11,638 nucleotides of DNA from Paenibacillaceae bacterium UBA6304 (GCA_002439285.1 DJTQ01000345.1:1-11638), one strand, 5' to 3'; shown: positions 1 through 6,950, counted from the first letter of the stretch. Numbers and translations: made by a program. The notes: generated from the sequence alone by a model not told the origin.

Positions 1-527
1 CTGTGTTCACAGCCTGTGTGTTGAATGCTTGTCACCGCCACTGCGACGTTGTGGGGATGGCGAACTATGCTCCAACCGTAAATGCAAGAGGTTTGATATA
101 CACCTATCCCGAAGGGATCGTCCTACGCCCTACTTATCATGTTTTTGAGCTTTATGTCCGTCAGTTAGGCGACGTAGTCGTAGATTACTTTGTTGCAGAC
201 AGCAGTTCCTTCTCAGTTGGTGAAGGAAGCGAAGCTGTCGAAATTCCAACTTTGGACATCGTCGCAACCAAACGTTCGGAGGATAACAGTCTGAGGATTG
301 CTGTCGTCAATAAACACCCGGATCGCACGGAGTACATCGGACTTCAGATTCCTGATTCTTACACCAAAGCTATCCTAAATAGCGTTCTAGGAGTTTCGAA
401 GGAAGCATACAACGATGTTGGCATAGACCAGGTACGGACCGTTCAACGGGAATTGGAGGTTCATGATGGGGGAAGCCTTCAGTTTGAAGTGGAGCCGCAT
501 TCGGTCCACGTGCTTGTTCTAAATTGA
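1..527 (+). CDS. GH51 alpha-L-arabinofuranosidase, C-terminal fragment (5' end outside window)
   Basis: Retaining glycosidases of family GH51 release terminal alpha-L-arabinofuranosyl units from arabinoxylan and arabinan oligosaccharides, usually in the cytoplasm. The visible part is about 174 residues read in the frame whose first full codon is at base 3. It opens with the helix of the family, containing HRHCDVVGMANYAPTVN, then RGLIY and GIVLRPTYHVFELY, which is typical of the last part of the barrel and its link to the C-terminal beta-sandwich domain. The sandwich follows, with LRIAVVNKHPDR and the closing HSVHVLVLN. Family members are about 500 residues, so roughly two thirds, including both catalytic glutamates, lies upstream. 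The GTG at base 3 is inside the domain and is not a start. The gene is followed after 63 bases by a dehydrogenase remnant and then an aldo/keto reductase on the same strand, suggesting a sugar-use operon. The family call is from remembered motifs. Confidence 0.9.
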   Translation, partial: VFTACVLNACHRHCDVVGMANYAPTVNARGLIYTYPEGIVLRPTYHVFELYVRQLGDVVVDYFVADSSSFSVGEGSEAVEIPTLDIVATKRSEDNSLRIAVVNKHPDRTEYIGLQIPDSYTKAILNSVLGVSKEAYNDVGIDQVRTVQRELEVHDGGSLQFEVEPHSVHVLVLN

Positions 528-590
528 CAGAAATAGGGTTTGCGCGACGTTGAGAGAACGGCAGGAAGAGAAGGGGGACCTGGACCTATC

Positions 591-1477
591 ATGTTAATGC
601 CTGTTTGCTATTTGAATATCGCAATGCATTCCTTAGCAAGAAAAGAACTCGAGCAATACTACGAGATAACACAGGATGAAGCACGTCTCTCTGAAGCTTC
701 TGCGGCGATCGTGTATGGAGTGCCTGAAAAATGGGCTTACAGTGAAGACACGAATGGACTGACAACGATTGCCTGTCATTCGTGTGAGGGTAAGGCCAGA
801 CAATGGGTTAATGAAAAAGGAATCAAGCTGACGTTGGCACAAAGTTTGTGGCGAACAGTTGCAGAACATACACTAGCTCTGATGATGGCGGCAGCCAGAA
901 ACCTTTTGCCGGCCGATCGGGCGATCCGGGAAGGAAGATGGAATAATCACCATGATTTGAAAGTGCAGTACGCCGGGAGGGATTTGTGGAACAAAACGGT
1001 CGGGATATGGGGTATGGGCAAGATCGGGACTGAACTTGTTGGATTGTTATCCGGATTTGGCATGCAGATTCTATATCATGACCTGGTGCGGCTTCCTAAA
1101 GAACAAGAGTCGAAGATGGGAATCGAATACTGCGCCTTGGAAGATATGCTGAAGCGATCGGATTATTTCTGCGTCCTGATCCCGCTGAACGCTGACACAA
1201 AAGGAGCTCTAGGGAAAGAACAGTTTGCAGCAATGAACAAGGGGTGCGTATTGGTAAATACCGCAAGGGCGGGAATCATTGATGAGCAGGCCTTCCGAGA
1301 ATCGCTCGATAATGATACCATCGGGGCTGCCGGGCTTGATGTTTCTGGCAAGAAGAAGACAGGCAGCCTGCTTATTTGGTCGACAGAGAGAATGTTGTGC
1401 TTACGCCGCATTTGGGAGGTTCAACCTACGAGTGCGATCAGTCTCTTGTTCATGCGGTGATAAAGTCCATCAGTTGA
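591..1477 (+). pseudogene. D-2-hydroxyacid dehydrogenase family protein, frameshifted near the C-terminus
   Basis: NAD-dependent D-isomer 2-hydroxyacid dehydrogenase (phosphoglycerate dehydrogenase-like). From ATG 591 the reading frame shows RTVAEHTLALMMAAARN, the Rossmann motif GMGKIG (residues 141-146) with Asp164 at the end of the second strand (HDL, favouring NAD), and the catalytic Arg226 in VNTARAG. After GLDVSG the open frame turns into unrelated sequence and stops at 1460. The family's ending reappears in the -1 frame from about base 1349: EED, then ENVVLTPHLGGSTYECDQ, ending at a TGA at 1475-1477. Restoring one base gives about 295 residues, normal for the family. The catalytic Glu and His lie after the shift, so the 289-residue product actually encoded should be inactive. 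An upstream TTG at 540 is open but adds a tail unlike the family; AAGGGGG at 571-577 supports 591. A sequencing error is the main alternative to a real lesion. Confidence 0.85.
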
Positions 1478-1492
1478 AAGGGTTGATTAAGA

Positions 1493-2467
1493 ATGAAGTA
1501 CAGACGAGTTGGAAACAGCGGGTTAAAGGTGAGTGAAATCGGGCTGGGCAGCTGGCTTACTTACGGTACTGCTGCCGAGAAGGAAGCAGCGGATTTATGC
1601 ATACGTACGGCTTTTGAGAATGGCATCAATTTCTTTGATACTTCAAACGCCTATGCGCGTGGAGAAGGAGAAAAAGCAATAGGTGCTGTGTTAAAACAGT
1701 ACCCAAGGTCCAGTTACGTACTTTCGACCAAGGTGTATTTTCCAATGGATACAGGTCCTAACGATAGTGGGCTATCGCGCAAACACATTATGGAGCAATG
1801 CGATGCAAGCTTGAAGCGGCTAGGTGTCGATTATATCGACATATACTACTGCCATCGTTACGACAATGAAACCCCTTTGGAAGAGACGCTTCGGGCATTA
1901 GACGATCTGGTGCGGCAAGGGAAAATTCTCTACGTGGCAGTCAGCGAATGGAGCGCGGCGCAAATTGCCGATGCTGCAGGCATTTCGCGGAGATTGATGT
2001 TGAATCCGCTGATTTCCAATCAACCGATTTACAATATGTTCGAAAGGTACATCGAACAAGAAGTGATACCGGTGAGCGAGCGCGAGGGAATCTGCCAAAT
2101 CGTGTTCTCTCCGTTAGCTCAGGGTGTACTGACAGGCAAATATAAGCCGGGTCAGTCATTTCCTGCCGATAGTAGGGGCGCTAACGAATCCATAAACGGC
2201 GTAATCAAAAGCTACTTTCAAGACGATGTACTGGAGGTCGTTCAGCAGCTCGACCAAATAGCCCAGGAGTTAGGAATGGCGTTATCCCAACTTGCGCTCG
2301 CTTGGGTGCTTCGACAGAAGAATGTCAGCTCGGCTTTGATCGGTGCTACGAAGCCATATCAAATTGAAGAGAATGTCAAAGCGGTCGGTATAGAACTCTC
2401 TCCAGACATATTGACACAAATCGATGGCATATTAGAACAAGTAAATAACTTTGCGCCCTTGAGATAG
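1493..2467 (+). CDS. Aldo/keto reductase
   Basis: NADPH-dependent (beta/alpha)8-barrel oxidoreductase that reduces aldehydes, ketones or sugars in the cytoplasm. All four catalytic residues are visible: Asp49 and Tyr54 (FFDTSNAY), Lys80 (STKVYF) and His121 (YYCHRYD). The C-terminal cofactor-binding part is present as FSPLAQGVLTGKY and ALIGATKPYQIEENVKA. At 324 residues it is full length, and the start MKYRRVGNSGLKVSEIGLGSW is typical of the group that includes potassium-channel beta-subunit-like and IolS/YhdN-like reductases. GAAAGGG at 1476-1482 lies 10 bases before the ATG. The start is only 15 bases after the restored stop of the dehydrogenase, so the two were probably co-transcribed with the arabinofuranosidase, pointing to pentose or related carbohydrate metabolism. 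The true substrate cannot be read from the sequence. It is the last gene before the hairpin at 2518-2543. Confidence 0.92.
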   Translation: MKYRRVGNSGLKVSEIGLGSWLTYGTAAEKEAADLCIRTAFENGINFFDTSNAYARGEGEKAIGAVLKQYPRSSYVLSTKVYFPMDTGPNDSGLSRKHIMEQCDASLKRLGVDYIDIYYCHRYDNETPLEETLRALDDLVRQGKILYVAVSEWSAAQIADAAGISRRLMLNPLISNQPIYNMFERYIEQEVIPVSEREGICQIVFSPLAQGVLTGKYKPGQSFPADSRGANESINGVIKSYFQDDVLEVVQQLDQIAQELGMALSQLALAWVLRQKNVSSALIGATKPYQIEENVKAVGIELSPDILTQIDGILEQVNNFAPLR

Positions 2468-2494
2468 GGACACCTACAGCAAGATTCGAAAATA

Positions 2495-2503
2495 TGGTAT
2501 AAT
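2495..2503 (+). promoter_or_regulatory. Extended -10 promoter element, probably for topB
   Basis: TGGTATAAT is a perfect TATAAT (2498-2503) with the TG dinucleotide of an extended -10 site. No good -35 hexamer is seen 16-18 bases upstream, which extended -10 promoters can tolerate. Transcription would start near 2510, about 100 bases before topB and only about 8 bases before the hairpin at 2518. Confidence 0.5.
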
Positions 2504-2517
2504 AGATTTCAGCTACA

Positions 2518-2543
2518 GGGCTGCGCAGAGCGCGGCCCTTTTT
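2518..2543 (+). terminator. Rho-independent terminator after the aldo/keto reductase
   Basis: GGGCTGCGC at 2518-2526 pairs with GCGCGGCCC at 2530-2538 (nine pairs including one G-T wobble) around the loop AGA, followed by five T residues at 2539-2543. It lies 50 bases after the reductase stop and fits the end of the sugar operon. It is also just downstream of the promoter element at 2495-2503, so it could attenuate topB transcription or act as a 5' mRNA hairpin. Confidence 0.75.
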
Positions 2544-2611
2544 ATTCGAAAATCAGAAATGCCATTCTTTTAGGATCTTTGCAAGATGCAAGAAAGTGGG
2601 GCCCGAAGAAT

Positions 2612-4915
2612 ATGAAAACGCTCATTATTGCCGAAAAACCGGACATGGGGCGAACGATTGCCGCGGTCATCGAGCCGAAGGCGAAGAATAACCGGTCTTA
2701 TTTGGAAGGGGATCGCTATATCATTACTTGGGCGATCGGACACCTACTTGGCCTGGCTGAGCCAGATGCCTATGACCCGAAGTACAAACGGTGGAATTTC
2801 GGTGATTTGCCGATCCTTCCACAGCAATTCAAAATTGTTCCGAATCCGCGAACGAAGGACCAGCTCAAGACGATCGGGGAAGTGGCCAAACGATGCAATG
2901 CGATCATAAACGCCTGTGACGCCGGGCGGGAAGGACAATACATATTCGCACTCATCCAGCAGCAGCTTAAATTGACCCAGCCGGTAAAAAGATTGTGGAT
3001 CTCCGACCTTACCGCCGAGAGTATCGCGAAAGGCTTTGAAGGTCTCCACGACAGCTCCGAGTTTCAAAATCTGGAGCTGGCCGCGCGGGCGCGCAGCGAG
3101 GCTGACTGGTTGGTAGGGATGAACGCATCGCGGGCGTTTACGACCAAGCACCGGACATTGCTATCGGTCGGCCGGGTACAGACACCGGTGCTTGCGCTGA
3201 TCTATGACCGGCAAAAAGAAATCGAAAGTTTCGATTCGCTCACCTACTACGAGATCAAAGCCGATTTTGTGCAGAACGAACGGAAGTATGTCGGTACCTG
3301 GCAGGGAGATCGGCTGACGGATGGAGAGAAAGCTGTCTCGATCGCCGACAAGGTCCGGGGGAAAGAGGGGCGCATCGCGGAGTATGAAGTAAAAGATACC
3401 CGGGAATACCCCTTCAAGCTTTACGATTTGACCCTGCTACAGCGGGAAGCGAACGCGAAATACGGCTATTCGGCCAAGAAGACGCTGGATTTGGCTCAGG
3501 CACTGTATGAGAAGCATAAGGAGATTACTTATCCCCGGACAAGCTCCAATTATGTGACCGAGCAAAATATCGATGGCATGCACAAGACCCTTCATATGTT
3601 AAAGTCGTCCCCGTACCGGGAACTCGCTGAAGGGGGAAATCCCGGGATCGTGCACGTCAACAACAAATCCGTCTGCAACCCGTCACGCGTCGAGGATCAC
3701 CACGCCATATTGCCTACCCTAAGACGCGCGGGAACACTCAGTAAAGAAGAACAGCATATTTACGATCTCATTGTACGCAGGTTCTTATCTCATTTTTATC
3801 CTCCGGCAGAGTATAAGCAGCACACCTTGCTGACCGAAGTGGAGTCGGAAAGATTTAAGACGAACGTGAAGGAGCTTTTATCGCTTGGTTGGAAGGTCTG
3901 TCTGCCTGGTGAGGACAACGGAGGCAAATCTACCGGTTCAGGGCGCGGCAAAAAACAAGAGGATGAGGATGAAGCGGAAGAATTGGTAAGCGAGCCGTTC
4001 TCAATTGACCGGGATGCTCCGGTACAGTGTACCGACGCTCAGGCGAAGGAGAAGGCGACCCAGCCGCCGAAGGCGTATACGGAGGGAACATTGCTGAAAG
4101 CGATGGAGAGCGCCGGAAAGCAGCTTGAGAACGAGGAGCTTCGCGAGGCGATGAAGGAAGCCGGACTCGGAACGCCAGCGACCCGGGCGGCGACGATCGA
4201 ACGGCTTAAGAAGGTCGGCTACATTACGATGCAAGGGAAACGGATCACGGTGACGCAGAAAGGCCGGATGGCTGTAGAATTGATCCGTCATGCGGGCGTC
4301 GAGCTGTTGACCTCCCCGGAAATGACCGGCCAATGGGAGCGGAGACTGCATCAGATTTCCAAAGGGGAAGCGGCCAGCGAGAAATTCATGGAGAACGTCA
4401 AACGGTTTGCCGTTTCCATCATCGATAAGGTGCGGACGCAGCCGAAGGCGGATGCATCGCTATTCGAGGCCGGCGAGGACGAGAAGGGCAAACGGAAGCA
4501 GGGAGCCGGTAAAGAAGCAGGGCAGGCTGGCCGCAAACAAGGCGGCAACAGAGAAAGCGGCGAAAGCGGAAGCCGAAATGAAAATGGAGGGCAAAGTACC
4601 TCCCGCCGCACCTCTTCTTCAGGATCATCCGGCGGCGGGCTCCGTCCGCTTGCTCCATGCCCGCGCGAAAACTGCGGCGGTCAATTGATCGAAGGCCGTA
4701 AAGGATACGGTTGTACGCATTTCAAGCAAGGCTGCGGCTTTGTCATTTGGAAGGAGTTTGCGGGTAAGAATATCTCCCAAAATATGCTGAACGCTCTGCT
4801 TGAAAAAGGACAAACCCAACTGCTGACGTTCAAGCAGCCGGAGGGGGATTATAAAGCGAGAATCTCTTTGGCGGACCGCCTGACCGGGACACTGGAAATT
4901 CAGCGGGAAGAATGA
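2612..4915 (+). CDS. topB: DNA topoisomerase III (type IA)
   Basis: Type IA topoisomerase that cuts one DNA strand through a 5'-phosphotyrosine and decatenates or relaxes negatively supercoiled DNA. The protein has 767 residues from ATG 2612. A Toprim domain starts with IIAEKP (Glu8, Lys9) and carries DAGREG at 103-108 for metal binding. SVGRVQTP follows, then the active-site Tyr307 in ITYPRTSS and HHAILPT at 363-369. A charged, low-complexity insertion lies near residues 433-457 and a Gly/Ser/Gln/Arg-rich linker near 621-676. The C-terminus holds Cys683, Cys688, Cys701 and Cys708, likely a zinc-ribbon-like DNA-binding module with GRKGYGC and GCGFVIWK. It is longer than B. subtilis TopB, mainly through these linkers. 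An upstream in-frame TTG at 2579 is possible, but ATG 2612 starts the conserved MKTLIIAEKP and has AAGTGGGG at 2593-2600. There is no sign of a plasmid or conjugative setting. Confidence 0.97.
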   Translation: MKTLIIAEKPDMGRTIAAVIEPKAKNNRSYLEGDRYIITWAIGHLLGLAEPDAYDPKYKRWNFGDLPILPQQFKIVPNPRTKDQLKTIGEVAKRCNAIINACDAGREGQYIFALIQQQLKLTQPVKRLWISDLTAESIAKGFEGLHDSSEFQNLELAARARSEADWLVGMNASRAFTTKHRTLLSVGRVQTPVLALIYDRQKEIESFDSLTYYEIKADFVQNERKYVGTWQGDRLTDGEKAVSIADKVRGKEGRIAEYEVKDTREYPFKLYDLTLLQREANAKYGYSAKKTLDLAQALYEKHKEITYPRTSSNYVTEQNIDGMHKTLHMLKSSPYRELAEGGNPGIVHVNNKSVCNPSRVEDHHAILPTLRRAGTLSKEEQHIYDLIVRRFLSHFYPPAEYKQHTLLTEVESERFKTNVKELLSLGWKVCLPGEDNGGKSTGSGRGKKQEDEDEAEELVSEPFSIDRDAPVQCTDAQAKEKATQPPKAYTEGTLLKAMESAGKQLENEELREAMKEAGLGTPATRAATIERLKKVGYITMQGKRITVTQKGRMAVELIRHAGVELLTSPEMTGQWERRLHQISKGEAASEKFMENVKRFAVSIIDKVRTQPKADASLFEAGEDEKGKRKQGAGKEAGQAGRKQGGNRESGESGSRNENGGQSTSRRTSSSGSSGGGLRPLAPCPRENCGGQLIEGRKGYGCTHFKQGCGFVIWKEFAGKNISQNMLNALLEKGQTQLLTFKQPEGDYKARISLADRLTGTLEIQREE

Positions 4916-4921
4916 TAAACA

Positions 4922-4962
4922 AAACAAGGCAGCTGCTTCAGTTCCGAGCAGCTGCCTTGTTT
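4922..4962. terminator. Bidirectional rho-independent terminator between topB and the HAD gene
   Basis: A perfect 16-bp inverted repeat has arms at 4922-4937 and 4947-4962 around a 9-base loop. The core is AAGGCAGCTGCT pairing with AGCAGCTGCCTT. It starts 6 bases after the topB stop and ends 2 bases before the stop of the convergent minus-strand hydrolase. On the plus strand it is followed by TTAATTAAAT-type sequence, and on the minus strand by TTTTG and TTTAT tracts, so it can end transcripts from both sides. Confidence 0.88.
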
Positions 4963-4964
4963 AA

Positions 4965-5750
4965 TTAAATCGTGTTTGGTCCGGAGGACGCACTTCGGCC
5001 GGCTTGAGCAAGGGTCAAGCTGCCTGCGATGATGCCCGGCACCGCCTCCAGTGAAGATACGGTATACATGGATGTATCTGTTTCTTTTTTTAGTTCAATA
5101 AGATTGAAGGACCATTCGTTCGGATGTTTGATGTAAATGGCATTAATTCCCGCAGACAGGGCGGGCTCGATGTCCGTCCGCAAACTGTTTCCGATCATCC
5201 AAGTCGAGCGCCGCTCAAATGTGTGAGAAGTCAATATCTTCTCTAGAGCTTCAATGTTTTTGTGTTGGCGAATGTAAATGCGGTCCTGAAAGTAGTCGGC
5301 CAGCTTCATCTGTTCAATCTTGCGCTGCTGGATGACTGTTTCTCCGCCAGTGTATAAGTAAAGCTCGTGACCCTGTGATCTTAACAGGTTCAATGTTTCG
5401 ACCATTCCCGGGTAAGGTTCCACTTCCCTGTCGTACACGCTCATCCCGAGCTTCATCAGCATATCTTCTTCCGCGATATTGAGATCCCGGCCCAGGAGCC
5501 GGCAGAAATAACGGTAAGTATCGACTAGAGATTGAGGAAAATGGCTGCTGACGAAGCCGATTTGCTCCACGCCGGCGACATCGATTTCAATTTGCTTGGT
5601 GCGAATTTCCTCGGTCGTAACATGCGATTCCCGAAACCATTCGGCCAGCAGTTCACTGAATTCATCAAGAATTTGCTCGAAATATATATTGCAGTGGACC
5701 AGCGTATCGTCCAGATCAAAAATGATTTGTTGTCGTAGCGATCTATTCAT
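4965..5750 (-). CDS. HAD-superfamily hydrolase
   Basis: Haloacid dehalogenase-type phosphohydrolase of 261 residues, cytoplasmic, using an aspartyl-phosphate intermediate. Motif I is FDLDDTL with nucleophile Asp12 and acid/base Asp14. Motif II is the LYTGG region with Thr134. The motif III lysine is probably Lys164 (QHKNIEAL). Motif IV is WMIGNSLRTDIEPA with Asp193. The helical cap sits between motifs I and II (about residues 20-115), a C1-type arrangement as in phosphoglycolate phosphatase-like proteins. The last 35 residues or so are Ser/Ala/Gly-rich and not obviously part of the fold. AAGGAG at 5760-5765 on the minus strand lies 9 bases before the ATG. It is downstream of the winged-helix regulator with an 84-base gap, so the two may be partly co-transcribed. 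The substrate is not predictable. Confidence 0.9.
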   Translation of the reverse strand: MNRSLRQQIIFDLDDTLVHCNIYFEQILDEFSELLAEWFRESHVTTEEIRTKQIEIDVAGVEQIGFVSSHFPQSLVDTYRYFCRLLGRDLNIAEEDMLMKLGMSVYDREVEPYPGMVETLNLLRSQGHELYLYTGGETVIQQRKIEQMKLADYFQDRIYIRQHKNIEALEKILTSHTFERRSTWMIGNSLRTDIEPALSAGINAIYIKHPNEWSFNLIELKKETDTSMYTVSSLEAVPGIIAGSLTLAQAGRSASSGPNTI

Positions 5751-5830
5751 GCTATGTCACTCCTTCTGAAGGAAAGCGGGTTGGTTTAGAGTATGTACCT
5801 TACCTTAGCAGAAGGATCGGCGGAAAAGCA

Positions 5831-5854
5831 AATCCTATAGACGAATATAGGATT
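5831..5854 (-). terminator. Possible weak terminator overlapping the regulator's stop codon
   Basis: AATCCTATA at 5831-5839 is the exact reverse complement of TATAGGATT at 5846-5854, with a 6-base loop. The regulator's TAG stop (5835-5837) lies in one arm. On the minus strand the hairpin is followed by a T-rich stretch (TTTGCTTTTCC across the arm end). The stem is AT-rich and the T-tract interrupted, so termination would be partial at best. A binding site is an alternative. Confidence 0.35.
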
Positions 5855-6749
5855 CAAGAAACATTTGCAGTTCGGAAGCTCCGTCCGGACGAATGCTGAA
5901 CTTCTCGTTATCCCGGTCCACCAAGTGAACGCGGAGAAGGCCGGCAACCCGCAAACGCATCAGATGGTGCATCAGCCGCTCTTCGGCTTCATTCAGATCC
6001 TGAACAAGCTCTTGCAGCGACTTCGGCTCGTCCGCCACAAAGCGCAGCAGGCGAAGCCGCTCCGGCGCCACGAGGGCTCGCGTCAGGCGCAGCAAACAGA
6101 TCGGTGGTTCGTCTTCGTCCTGTTCGGGCAAATCCAGCGGATACTGGATCAGTAGCGTGCTATCATAGAAGCAGTAAGTATTAATCGGACGAAAATGGAT
6201 CGAAGGTAACAGAACCACTTTATCGATCGGCAGTTCCGGTTCTAGCACCAATCCGCCGGAAGCATACTCCAGAAGGGCATCGGGATCCATCTTTTGCATC
6301 AATGCCTGTTTCTCAGCCGCATCTTCTTCTAATAAAGATACATACTGCTCTTCAACAAAGCGGAAGTACCGTTCATTCCAAACCCGAAGTAAAGGTACAT
6401 ATCCCCTCAGTCGCAAAATATCCTCATCATTCACTGTATAAATATAGGTATGGAGCTTGCGGTGCAAATGATGTTCATCGCTTTCGGCCAACTCGTTCAA
6501 AAAAGAATCGATACCGGCATCGCTGTCGCGTTCCAATATCAGGGCATACAGCAAATCGTAGTCCGAAAAGGGCAGCTCCGCTGCTTCAGCGAAGGCTTGA
6601 CGTTCCTCTTCACTAAATCGCGAATCGATCGTTTCAATCCATTCGGAGCCGACATCCAGATTGTTCACCCATTTACGGGTTGTGTATATAATGAAGCTGC
6701 TTAGAAGTTCATACACCGGAGACACATCGATTTTCACGTCATAGTACAT
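5835..6749 (-). CDS. ArsR-type winged-helix transcriptional regulator
   Basis: A 304-residue protein with a DNA-binding winged helix at the C-terminus, about residues 222-287: RALVAPERLRLLRFVADEP, then SLQELVQDL and the recognition-helix region RLMHHLMRLRVAGLL, followed by a wing. That pattern fits the ArsR/SmtB fold. The first 200 residues or so form a long acidic, mostly helical domain without a recognised ligand motif; no CXC-type metal-binding cysteines are seen, so metal sensing is unlikely. Similar large ArsR-like regulators with an N-terminal domain occur in Bacillales, from memory. The start is ATG 6749, because GGGAGGT at 6756-6762 is an ideal ribosome site 6 bases upstream; a GTG at 6764 overlaps that site and is rejected. 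The gene is divergent from the ABC/two-component cluster and its promoter interleaves with a plus-strand promoter, so it may control that cluster and itself. This role is inferred. Confidence 0.8.
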   Translation of the reverse strand: MYYDVKIDVSPVYELLSSFIIYTTRKWVNNLDVGSEWIETIDSRFSEEERQAFAEAAELPFSDYDLLYALILERDSDAGIDSFLNELAESDEHHLHRKLHTYIYTVNDEDILRLRGYVPLLRVWNERYFRFVEEQYVSLLEEDAAEKQALMQKMDPDALLEYASGGLVLEPELPIDKVVLLPSIHFRPINTYCFYDSTLLIQYPLDLPEQDEDEPPICLLRLTRALVAPERLRLLRFVADEPKSLQELVQDLNEAEERLMHHLMRLRVAGLLRVHLVDRDNEKFSIRPDGASELQMFLESYIRL

Positions 6750-6755
6750 GACTAA

Positions 6756-6762
6756 ACCTCCC
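6756..6762 (-). promoter_or_regulatory. Ribosome binding site that fixes the regulator's start
   Basis: On the minus strand this reads GGGAGGT, followed after 6 bases by ATG 6749. Because the alternative GTG codon at 6764 runs directly into this site, the shorter 304-residue product is preferred. Confidence 0.8.
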
Positions 6763-6784
6763 ACGAGTCAATGCATACGTATTT

Positions 6785-6814
6785 ATTATGGCTTGTTGGC
6801 GTGGAGGTTGTCTA
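6785..6814 (-). promoter_or_regulatory. Promoter for the ArsR-type regulator
   Basis: On the minus strand TAGACA (6809-6814) is separated by 18 bases from CATAAT (6785-6790); each hexamer matches the sigma-A consensus at five of six positions. Transcription would begin near 6778, giving a leader of about 29 bases before ATG 6749. The element overlaps the oppositely directed promoter at 6793-6821. An 8-bp palindrome ATACGTAT at 6775-6782 lies at the start site and could be an operator. Confidence 0.5.
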
Positions 6815-6821
6815 CTATAAT
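6793..6821 (+). promoter_or_regulatory. Promoter reading toward the ABC/two-component cluster
   Basis: TTGTTG (6793-6798), a 17-base spacer and a perfect TATAAT (6816-6821) form a good sigma-A promoter. Transcription would begin near 6828, about 190 bases before the ABC ATPase gene. Its spacer contains the -35 element of the divergent promoter, so RNA polymerase could not occupy both at once. Confidence 0.65.
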
Positions 6822-6832
6822 GTTTATAGATG

Positions 6833-6920
6833 GCTGGAAAAGCGTGACTTTATACTTCTAAAAGCTAACATGAATGTCACCTTACGGAAAGTCGCCGGGA
6901 TAACCAGCGATTTTTTTCTT
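6833..6920 (+). promoter_or_regulatory. Candidate 5' leader with an intrinsic terminator
   Basis: Within the predicted leader, TCGC-C-GG (6892-6898) pairs with CC-A-GCGA (6904-6910) around the loop GATAA with one C/A mismatch, followed by seven T, a C and two T (6911-6920). That is a weak terminator in the plus direction. The right arm CCAGC (6904-6908) can instead pair with GCTGG at 6833-6837, enclosing a GTGAC/GTCAC stem (6844-6848 with 6876-6880). Such mutually exclusive pairings are what an attenuator would need. I do not recognise a known riboswitch class here, and the stems are short. Confidence 0.35.
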
Positions 6921-6941
6921 TATTACTGCCAATTATGAAGA

Positions 6942-6950
6942 TGCTGTAAT
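6942..6950 (+). promoter_or_regulatory. Possible second promoter (-10 only) before the ABC gene
   Basis: TGCTGTAAT resembles an extended -10 element (five of six matches in the hexamer) and lies downstream of the terminator-like hairpin, 66 bases before the ABC start. No convincing -35 box was found. It would let the cluster be transcribed independently of the leader. Confidence 0.25.

Larger units (their letters stand above)
2484..2553. repeat. 10-bp direct repeat flanking a promoter and hairpin
   Basis: ATTCGAAAAT occurs at 2484-2493 and again at 2544-2553, exactly 60 bases apart. The copies bracket the extended -10 element at 2495-2503 and the hairpin at 2518-2543. The match stops after 10 bases on both sides. 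It could be a chance AT-rich repeat, a duplicated regulatory site, or the footprint of a small insertion. Confidence 0.5.

Noticed and set aside
540..590. Extended N-terminus of the dehydrogenase from TTG 540
   Set aside because: The extra residues are Gly/Pro/Arg-rich and unlike the family, and no ribosome binding site precedes the TTG.
1341..1365. Programmed -1 ribosomal frameshifting in the hydroxyacid dehydrogenase
   Set aside because: The overlap reads GGC AAG AAG AAG ACA in the first frame and has no X XXY YYZ slippery heptamer; no obvious downstream stem was seen. A plain deletion or sequencing error is simpler.
4351..4688. Several opposite-strand and alternate-frame reading frames across the topB linker
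   Set aside because: They arise from GC-rich repetitive codons, have arginine/proline-rich products without domains, and lie wholly inside topB.
2612..4915. topB as part of a conjugative or plasmid element
   Set aside because: No relaxase, coupling protein, integrase or transfer genes are nearby; the surrounding genes look chromosomal, and TopB is a normal chromosomal gene in this group.
6870..6938. A 22-codon reading frame as a leader peptide before the ABC gene
   Set aside because: It lacks a ribosome binding site, has no run of regulatory codons, and spans the T-tract, so it is probably chance.
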